A model generated the notes under the pieces. The model ran no database searches, was not told the DNA's origin, and was given only the letters and a program-made list of their open reading frames with translations. From Gracilaria gracilis (Eukaryota; Rhodophyta; Florideophyceae; Gracilariales; Gracilariaceae): a stretch of 64,000 nucleotides of DNA. Positions 57,220 to 64,000 of this stretch are shown here, in pieces. The stretch lies in the NCBI GenBank assembly GCA_030374805.1, contig JARGSG010000224.1, forward strand, positions 434,001 to 498,000, in the 5' to 3' direction. The first letter of the stretch is position 1, and every line of letters begins with the position of its first letter. The translations under genes were made by a program, and so were the position numbers.

Positions 57220-60052
57220 TTGGCAGGCCCGTCGATACCGGAACGGGAAACCTTAAAGGAGGAAAAAGACGAATCGGATGTACCCAATGTGGTTTGTCTG
57301 ATGAAGTACAATAACTATAAAGTTAATTCTTCAATGAGCTTTCTCAATTACCTACAGGGTCCCGTTGTGTTTGTACTTGGTACCGGCGCCGGTCCGCATG
57401 TTCTAAACGCTCGCGTCATACCCGATGCGGTCTTGAGAAACATTCAGCCTGCCCCCACTATCAACCCATTGGTGAACGCTAACGAGCGCCCACTGCACCT
57501 TAGAGGAATGTTGACTAATGTGGTGCAACTTGGAACCTTGAAGGTGAAGCTCAATTTCATTGTGGTGGATCGCCTGGCGACAGACTGTATCCTTGGGACG
57601 AACTTTATTGACAAACACGTCAAGGCAATTATGTCAGGGTCCCGAGCGGTCGCTCTCCGTCAGGTGGTCGTATTGCCATACTAGGTAATGCGCAAACCAA
57701 GAATGGTTGGCGTCGGAAGCCGAGGTCCAATATACCCACCGAAACGGTCTCAAACAAGAAATGGCTCACCAAACTGGTTTCAATCCTGGCTGTGACCCAA
57801 ATGGTAGTGAATGTCTCATGCGCACCACCAGGATTGGTAATGCTACAGAACCATCCTAGGTTAGCAGAGAGACATCTCGACTTGATGGCAAACGGGATCA
57901 TTGACAACATCCCTAACCAAACCTTCAAGCTGTACTTGAGTACCTTTAGCAATCATACTGTTATATTACCCAAGAATACTACTATTGGGATTGCATTACC
58001 GGCACCGCAAGGGGTTTTCACGGTCTCACCTTCATCTAATGGGCTGGGAGAGGTCGCCACCTCTAAGAAAGGGGGAGGAATAGATGCGCCCTATCCCTCA
58101 TATGCGCCGCCATTATCGACAAATACCAAAATGGAACAGAAGATCGCTGATACCTTTAAGGTTGGAGATCAGGAAAAGATTATGAAACTGGACCCAGTGC
58201 GGAATTGGAGAGAAAAAGTCCAGATCGGTGAGGAGAATCAGGCTCTCCGAGAACGCATCCTCAATCTCTTAGAAGAATTTGAACCCATGTGGTCGGGCCG
58301 GTTAGGCCAACTTGAGGCTATAGAGCACTGTATTGATACGGTGCCTGGCTGGAAACCCATTTACCGGCAGCCTTACTGAGCAGGTCCAAAAGCCCGTGAG
58401 GTTGAGCTCAGTGAGGTCGAGAGAATGCTCCGTGAAGATGTAGTAGAACCAACCAATGCGGACTGGCCCAGCTCTGTGGTTCTGGTCACAAAGAAGAATG
58501 ATACACATATGCGGTTCTGTGTGGACTACAGAAGACTGAATACTATGACCATCAGGTATTCGTACCCCATACCTAGACTGGACGAGTATATGGATTCGTT
58601 GGGCAACGCCAAGATCTTTACTATGCTCGATGCCAATCGTGGTTATTTGCAGCAGTTACCTATCAGGGAAGAAGACAAGGACAAAAATACGTGCACTTGC
58701 CATGCTGGGTTATTCCGCTTTACGCGTATGCGTTTTGGGTTGCGGAATACCCCAGCTACCTTTCAGAGGGCGCTAGATAGAATCCTTTTGGAGGTGAACT
58801 GGAGAACCACTCTGGTGTACATCGATGATGTAATCATATATTCCATAACGATAGAAGAACACTTCCACCGTGTTTGGGAGGGTGTAAACCTTTTGAGGGA
58901 GTCTGGAGTAACGCTGAAGCTCCGGAAGTGTAAGTTCTTCACCAAGGAGGTAAAATATCTCGGTCATATTATCAGCCCTGGAAGGTTAGAAGTGACGCCA
59001 CGGAACACCTGGGCAGTGCAGGAAGCGAAGCCACCCACGTCGCAAAAGAAAATTTGATCCTTTATAGGTTTATACAATGCGTACCGCCGGTTTATCAAGG
59101 GATTTGCCAAAGTAGCGGCTCCCCTCAGCAAGAAGCTGCTGAAAAGCCAACCTACAAGGTTTGAATGTCTTAACAATGAGGAGATGGATGCATTCGAGGC
59201 GGTGTAACATGCGCTCTTGACACCTCCGATCTTGGTACTACCCAAAGCTGGTTTACGATACATATTGGATACAGACGCTTCGGACGCCCAATTTGATTGT
59301 TTCCATATGCAGAAGCAAGAAAAAGGCGACAAACTACCTATGGGGTACTGGAGCCGTGCTCTGCACGCTGCAGGAAACAATTACACAACAACCGAAAAGG
59401 AATGTCTAGCTGTGGTCTGGAGCATGCTGATGCTGCGTCCCTACCTATATGATGAGAGGTTTACGCTTCGAACTGACCATGACGCCCTGCAGTGGATACT
59501 TGGTCTCGCAGACGCATCAGGCAGACTTGCCCGATGGCGGCTACGACTTTCAGAGTTCGAGTATGACATACAGTACAGCCCAGGTATCAAGCACAATTTC
59601 GCAGATGCAATATCTCGCACAACCACAGATGGGTTGGATACCGAGCCGGTAGAGGATGATATTTAATGCTTTACCATCTCTATAAACCCTGGTGGTGATT
59701 TTGATACCGTAGAGGGCTACTGGACTTTACTCGAAGAGGATACGTGGTTTAGTGACGCCATCGCTAGGGAAATACTTGCCCTTAAGGAATCGGACGTCAT
59801 GCAGATTACCCGTGACTAATTCTTGAGAAAGCAAGCATACGATATTTATTGCCGCTCTCTTATGGAACAAGTAGGTATGAAGGACTCAAACTTTGACGTC
59901 GACCGGAATGGTTTTTTGTCAGGAGATCTCCGATCAATGGATCCCTTCAAAGGTGGTGCCCAGGGTGCTACGCACTTGGGTGCTGTACCTTGCCCACTAC
60001 CCAAAGCTATCAAAACACCATGGGGGTACGTGAATGTGCTACAACTTGAGGC
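57220..60052 (+). other. G3 pol region: protease, RT, RNase H, start of integrase (fossil)
   Basis: Protease motif GTGAGPHVL, RT motifs FCVDYRRLNT, LRNTPATFQRAL and YIDDVIIYS, RNase H DTDASDAQFD and RTDHDALQWI. The integrase lead-in ends at the junction near 60,053. Broken. Confidence 0.85.
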
Positions 60053-60368
60053 AATTGAATCGCGTTCCGAGGGGTTCCTGCACAAGGACAAAGACCATCG
60101 CTTGCTACCGAGCCACACGCAAACGCTTCGGGAAGACGAGGTCCAACCATGGGCATGGAATCTTCCGGAGGACATTGATGTGACCCTCCGAACGCTTGCG
60201 AAAGAGCTCATTTCTGACCTGAACAAGGTTGTTGTGAACGAGCAGTTGTACATAATATCAGAACCTGGAGGATGGGCCGTTCTAAAGACGTTTCACAGGG
60301 ACCCGTCAAAAGCGTTTGCTCAGAGATTTGATTGTTTCTATAATTCGCTTATGTCCTCCATCTTATAG
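60053..60368 (+). pseudogene. Unknown cluster protein, 3' part only (right copy)
   Basis: Carries the SEGFLHKDKDH, EDEVQPWAWNLPEDID and FAQRFDCFYN segments of the left gene at 7,090-6,760; the 5' part is replaced by gypsy sequence. It ends four bases before the methyltransferase ATG, as in the left copy. Without its start it is a fragment. Confidence 0.7.
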
Positions 60369-60371
60369 ACA

Positions 60372-61591
60372 ATGAACCCTTTGAAAATCAAAGTAACACT
60401 CAGGGTCCCTGATATACCTCTCATGCCGATATCGAAACCGGAGCCTGCCATCATAATTCATGACGATGACGATGAGCGCTTGGAAAGAGGGAATCTTTCG
60501 GAGGGGAAAGAAGGAGGGGATGGAGATGGCGGCAGTGGAATGGAGGTAGTGGGTGAGAGTGGGAATGAAGATGTTGGTGAACAGTCGTCCGACGTTGACA
60601 TACAGCCTCCTCCTGCCATTTCCTCGTTGGACAATAAAATGTCATTCCAACGTTGTGAAGTGGAGATGGAGAAATACTTTCGAATCTATAATTGCGGGTT
60701 CGAGGATATGGTGGAAACGGACGAGACTCTGCGAAACAACGGAGTCTCTCCATGCGGAAAAGTTCAACTGGTTCTTATGGACCCACCATACAATATAAGG
60801 GCCGATAAGAACCGGGAGAACAGTTGGTACTATATGCTGAGCGCTGAACAAATGAAGAAGGCGGCAAAGCTTATATCCAAGCTGCTACGTCCGGGGGGTC
60901 ATTTGTTATTTTCTGTGCATTGGAACAGGTGAACCAGTGGACAAGAGTGCTTTCCCTTATTAGAGCAAAGGACGAGCAAGGGGTTCCGAGGCGATCGTTT
61001 GTTGTAGACCAGGTCCTAATTCATTTTATACGGTCGCAAGGCAACCCCAGGGGAAACCCGGGACGCAGGTTTTGCTCCTTGTTCCCTGCCATTTAGTATG
61101 CGATACATGGTGTTCGAAGTGGCCTCGCTTCTGCACAGCAGCATGCGATGGTGAACTATGAGAACTTCAACTACGTGCAGTCGAGGTATCCAGGGTACCA
61201 CAGTGTTATTGACCAGGTATCGCCCATGTCCAATGGGGAGACTCTTCAATGGAAAAGAGAGAAGGAGGGTGTGGGCTACATGCTGCAAAAGGTGAGGTCG
61301 GAACAAAAACCTCGCGCGCTGTTGAAAGAGCTGATCAGCAGATTTTCGCAGCCAGGTGATACAGTGGTTGACTTGTTCGCGGGAACTTTCTCGACTGCCA
61401 TGGCACGCATGGAGTTACAACGTCATCGGAAGTTTATTGGTTGTGAGCCGGACCCTGACTGTTTTGCTCATGCTAGGCACGCGGCCATTGTTCAGTTCGC
61501 GATGTGCATGCGCGATAATGAGACGGACACTCAAATTACGCAGGAGGTCCGAAACTCTGTGAATCACGTGATAGACTTATTTCCCAAGTAG
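60372..61591 (+). pseudogene. Beta-class DNA methyltransferase, right copy
   Basis: Same two-part layout as 6,756-5,536. The motif IV tetrapeptide is DPPY here (LVLMDPPYNIRADKNREN), the usual catalytic form. The C-terminal block (61,148-61,591) has VVDLFAGTFSTAMARM (motif I) and FIGCEPDPDCF. The N-terminal block is interrupted after LLRPGGHLLF relative to the left copy, so each copy is impaired in a different place. The enzyme would methylate adenine N6 or cytosine N4 in DNA; the target sequence cannot be predicted. Confidence 0.7.
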
Positions 61592-61663
61592 AACGCTCGT
61601 TCGTCACGATCATGGAAGGCTCCATCCGGCTTCCTACAGTATCAGAAGTTCCAATCGTATATT

Positions 61664-62377
61664 GTGGACTTCCTGGCATCGATGTGGCAGGAGGAGGCCA
61701 TGGCCATGATCGGCAGGCGCAAAGCGCTCCATGAGTGGCCGAAAACATTGCAAGGGAAGATGAGTATCCTGGATTGGAACGCGATGTTGGCACTGGAGGC
61801 CACTATGTGTGGTTGTCACATTGGGAAGTCGTCGATTCGTCACCATGACGCAGGAGTGGGAGTGTTTACCACGCGCCGTTTCATGAAGAACGAAAAGATA
61901 TGTTTCTTTTACGGAACTCTAGTGTACCATGCCTTAACGAAGAGGAAGGAGGTGCACAAGAAGTATGGGGAAGGGTTTTTGGGAGCCACCGCCGCACGTT
62001 TTCGAACTTATGCGATGGAGCTTAGCCTGCGAGGCGAGGTATTCCGGAAACTCCCTGAAAGGAGACGAGAAGTATCTACAATCCCTGTATGGATTGTCCC
62101 CGCTCCATTTTCGTTGGGTGGAACAATTAACGAGCCAAAATATATGGAAGGGGATAAAGATAGGGATGCAGTGGAGGATGGCTTGAAGCAGCGACGGACT
62201 GCCAATGTGGCGGTGAGTCGAACGCCAGGAACTGGGCGAACTCCACTTCAATTAAGAGAATACCGAATGCTTGCCGTCCGGGAACTTCGAGTTGTAGAAG
62301 TGGGAGAAGAGTTGTTTCCAGATTATGGAATGAAGTACACATGGGGTACGTCTTCGAATCCTATAGTAGTCGACTAG
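61664..62377 (+). CDS. SET-domain protein, right copy
   Basis: 237 codons, same length as the left copy, with no interruption. GVGVFTTRRFMKNEKICFFYG and the C-terminal VRELRVVEVGEELFPDYG are kept; here the last reads VGEELFPDYG, closer to the SET consensus 'GEEL...YG' than the left copy (VREEL). About twenty residue differences separate the copies. Intact length in both copies is consistent with, but does not prove, selection on the protein. The SET motif between (INEPKY... RTANV) is also present. Confidence 0.65.
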   Translation: MDFLASMWQEEAMAMIGRRKALHEWPKTLQGKMSILDWNAMLALEATMCGCHIGKSSIRHHDAGVGVFTTRRFMKNEKICFFYGTLVYHALTKRKEVHKKYGEGFLGATAARFRTYAMELSLRGEVFRKLPERRREVSTIPVWIVPAPFSLGGTINEPKYMEGDKDRDAVEDGLKQRRTANVAVSRTPGTGRTPLQLREYRMLAVRELRVVEVGEELFPDYGMKYTWGTSSNPIVVD

Positions 62378-62866
62378 AGCTCAGTTGATTTATTACTTAT
62401 AAAACCGAAAGGTGTACCGTAGTATGTGTAAAATCGAATTGTGTACATTTTATTACGCTTTCTCTCTAACTCTCTTGTTCCACAGGGGAGGACGAGAACT
62501 CCCCCAAGTGAGTGGGTGTCGTCACTTTTATCAACCAATGCCGTCGACAAAATGGGGATAGGATTCGGGGGAGTGGGTTCACGTTGAAGTACATAGAATA
62601 GAAGATACGGAGTACATGTGATATCATGTGAAAGTGTAACAGTTTTTTGCAGTGAGGTTCCGTACAGGAAGGGAAATTTCCGCGCCAATTTTCGGAAATT
62701 GATTCCGATAAGCACTAAAACGGTGCGATACTTCTACCACACGTCGAGTGGAGGTGTGCGTTTCACGGGGGTTCTGCGATCACGTCGAGCGGCGAACACG
62801 TCTTGCGGCGAGCGGCGAAAACATCTAGAGCGCACCGTCGGGCGCATCGTCGTCGTCCGATTTCAT
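62378..62866. other. Intergenic region, right copy
   Basis: Counterpart of 4,261-4,749. No gene recognised; probably the promoter/leader of the basic repeat protein. Confidence 0.5.
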
Positions 62867-63454
62867 ATGGGAAAACGTAAAACGAGAAGTGCGAATGCGA
62901 ATGCGAATGCAGAGGATGTAATCGGGCGCGCGCCAAAAGGGCGAACGCGTGACGAGGTGGTAGGTCGAGGTCGCGAGGATGGCTTGGGTAGTACTACCCG
63001 TACGCCTCGAAGTGGCGATGTGGAAAATGGCGAGGGCGGTATTGGGCGCAGTTCGCGCGCTCCTCGAAGCGGATTACGTGGGAAAGGTAGGAAGAAACCG
63101 GGGACACGTGATCGAGGCCGACCTTTGGAGCGAACCGAGCGAACCGAGCGAACCGAGCGAACCGAGCGAAACGAGCGCACCGAGCAAACGGAGCGAACCG
63201 AGCGAACGGTAAGTGCTTTGGTAACACAAGCTACTCCGCTTCCACATGAGTTGGGAAATGGAGCAGGGGAAAGAAGGGGAGGGATGGGAAAAAGGCAGGG
63301 GGATGATGCGCGGGGCGATAGGGATAGAGGTGGGCGGCGAAGGGGCGATGACTCCCTGCAAGTTGTAGAAGAAGGCGAGTGTGGAAATGTCATAGAGAAG
63401 GGGAGGGAGTGTCGCAGTGGGGGGGGAGGGAAGGACGATAGCAAGAAGTACTAG
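62867..63454 (+). CDS. Basic repeat protein, right copy
   Basis: From the ATG at 62,867 (MGKRKTRSANANANAEDVIG), 195 codons to a TAG. Arg/Gly/Lys-rich, with an Ala-Asn repeat from GCGAAT hexamers at about 62,889-62,910 and Glu-Arg-Thr units from the 9-bp array at 63,128-63,209. A GTAAGT donor-like site at 63,209 just after the array suggests that the last third of the ORF may be intronic and that the charged protein at 63,579 is the next exon. A nuclear, nucleic-acid-binding basic tail is plausible; no domain recognised. Confidence 0.4.
   Translation: MGKRKTRSANANANAEDVIGRAPKGRTRDEVVGRGREDGLGSTTRTPRSGDVENGEGGIGRSSRAPRSGLRGKGRKKPGTRDRGRPLERTERTERTERTERNERTEQTERTERTVSALVTQATPLPHELGNGAGERRGGMGKRQGDDARGDRDRGGRRRGDDSLQVVEEGECGNVIEKGRECRSGGGGKDDSKKY
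63128..63209. repeat. 9-bp tandem repeat (GAGCGAACC)n, right copy
   Basis: About nine units, counterpart of 3,920-4,000. Unit order and substitutions are largely shared with the left copy. Confidence 0.9.
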
Positions 63455-63578
63455 TGGGATAGTTAGCCGTGGTATTCGAGGGAAGGAGAGAGAGAGAGTG
63501 GTTGGGGTTGGCGTTCGGGCGGGCAGGGGTCGCGAAAGAGAAGTAGGGGGAGGCGTTCAGGAGGCGAGGAACGAGGGA

Positions 63579-64000
63579 ATGGAGGTTGTGGTTGGTGTTA
63601 GGAGGAATCGAATGGTGGGGAGGGAAAAAACTGGTGGACCGCATCATACTGCGATGCGGGAGGAAGAGGAAGTGGGGGCTATGAGGCATATGAGGGAGCA
63701 TGGAAACGCAGAGGACAGTGGGAGGCGAATTGGGCGTGTGGGCGATGGAATGGGGAGCCACGCCAATGTGGAGAGAATGGAATGGCTCCGAGAAAATTTG
63801 CCCGGGAGAGTTGTAGGACGTAGCAGTGGTGGATCAGTGATTGAAAATGTGAGAGACCATATACCAGTGGATGGGAGGGTATTCGAAGGAGAAGATGTCG
63901 TTGTCCGAAACAGGCATAGAACTAGAGGGAACTTGGTGGAAACTGCGGTACGAACGCCTGAAGGAATACGTGTGAGGCATAATGCCGTTCGGATTGAGGA
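63579..64000 (+). CDS. Charged hypothetical protein, right copy (cut by window end)
   Basis: Begins MEVVVGVRRNRMVGREKTGG and runs open to the window edge. It matches 3,548-3,100 with mostly conservative changes, including NVERMEWLRENLPGRVVG and VIENVRDHIPVDGRVFEGE. No domain recognised. The frame is already open upstream of this ATG (Arg/Gly-rich), as in the left copy. Confidence 0.5.
   Translation, partial: MEVVVGVRRNRMVGREKTGGPHHTAMREEEEVGAMRHMREHGNAEDSGRRIGRVGDGMGSHANVERMEWLRENLPGRVVGRSSGGSVIENVRDHIPVDGRVFEGEDVVVRNRHRTRGNLVETAVRTPEGIRVRHNAVRIE

Larger units (their letters stand above)
54400..60052 (+). mobile_element. Ty3/gypsy element G3, truncated at its 3' side, fossil
   Basis: The left edge is not fixed because the 3' LTR is missing. 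The 5' LTR probably ends at 54,889 (...GCCA), with a TATATATA box near 54,594. A primer-site-like TGGTCTCCCGAATTAG begins at 54,893, almost identical to G2's. Gag spans 54,920-56,833, with a Lys/Arg/Ser-rich region; protease (GTGAGPHVLN) is at about 57,380, RT at 58,430-59,050 and RNase H at 59,217-59,666. The integrase N-terminal region (YDIYCRSLMEQVGMKD) starts near 59,840. The element stops at about 60,053, where sequence homologous to the methyltransferase cluster begins. Broken in the coding region in about half a dozen places. Related to, but clearly diverged from, G1 and G2. Confidence 0.85.
60053..64000 (+). repeat. Second, inverted copy of the methyltransferase/SET cluster
   Basis: From about 60,053 to the window end the sequence matches, in reverse complement, about 7,090 down to 3,100 of the window, in the same gene order: unknown protein (3' part), methyltransferase, SET, intergenic, basic repeat protein, charged protein. 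Identity looks to be around nine bases in ten or higher, with small indels. The left end is within a gene, joined to truncated G3. With the first copy this forms a very large inverted repeat about 53 kb apart. Confidence 0.85.

Noticed and set aside
1-64000. A whole-window alternative genetic code
   Set aside because: All three stop codons interrupt recognisable genes in different elements at positions where families have different residues, which fits ordinary decay. Only the amber pattern in the methyltransferase and ParB-like genes remains worth testing.

Overview
ORGANISM. The window looks like a repeat-dense region of a nuclear genome. Most of it is transposable elements, several nested in one another: three Ty3/gypsy LTR elements, a TNP2-type DNA transposon, and piggyBac-, pogo- and Harbinger-like remnants. 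Short GT-AG introns with polypyrimidine tracts seem to interrupt some genes. The mix would suit an alga with few introns and many transposons, such as a red alga, but the sequence alone does not settle this, and no rRNA, tRNA or clear intact housekeeping gene was recognised. LAYOUT. (1) 1-13,911 holds an unusual gene cluster. The C-terminal part of a possible KDZ/CxC-like transposase runs rightward at the left edge. Leftward genes encode basic/coiled-coil proteins, a SET-domain protein, a beta-class N6/N4 DNA methyltransferase and an unknown protein. Across a 2.2 kb repeat- and palindrome-rich divergent intergenic region, a ParB/sulfiredoxin-fold-like protein and a decayed Fe(II)/2-oxoglutarate dioxygenase-like protein run rightward. 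(2) 14.1-16.25 kb has a broken ketopantoate-reductase-like gene and a low-complexity coiled-coil ORF. (3) 16.5-34.0 kb is a leftward gypsy element (G1) split by a 13,321 bp TNP2-type transposon (17,649-30,969) with terminal inverted repeats and a perfect 5 bp target duplication. That transposon carries its transposase, a divergent accessory ORF, a GC-rich island with faint archaeo-eukaryotic-primase-like motifs, and a copy of an EF-hand/Ser-Thr kinase gene. (4) 34.3-39.7 kb has remnants of piggyBac-like and pogo-like transposases and unrecognised AT-rich ORFs. (5) 39,762-51,074 is a full-length gypsy element (G2) with ~850 bp LTRs, CAAAG target duplications, a chromodomain-like segment and an antisense ORF block before the 3' LTR. 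(6) 51.1-54.4 kb is mostly non-coding with a Harbinger-like remnant. (7) 54.4-60.05 kb is a gypsy element (G3) cut off inside its integrase. (8) 60,053-64,000 is a second copy of the methyltransferase/SET cluster in the opposite orientation to the first, entered in mid-gene. HOW IT FITS TOGETHER. The cluster of part 1 and part 8 is the best candidate for an undescribed system. It combines a DNA methyltransferase, a SET protein, a ParB-like protein beside a dense palindrome/iteron array, and an oxygenase, near a transposase-like ORF. That suggests a mobile element carrying its own DNA/chromatin-modification genes; the function is inferred from domain resemblance only.
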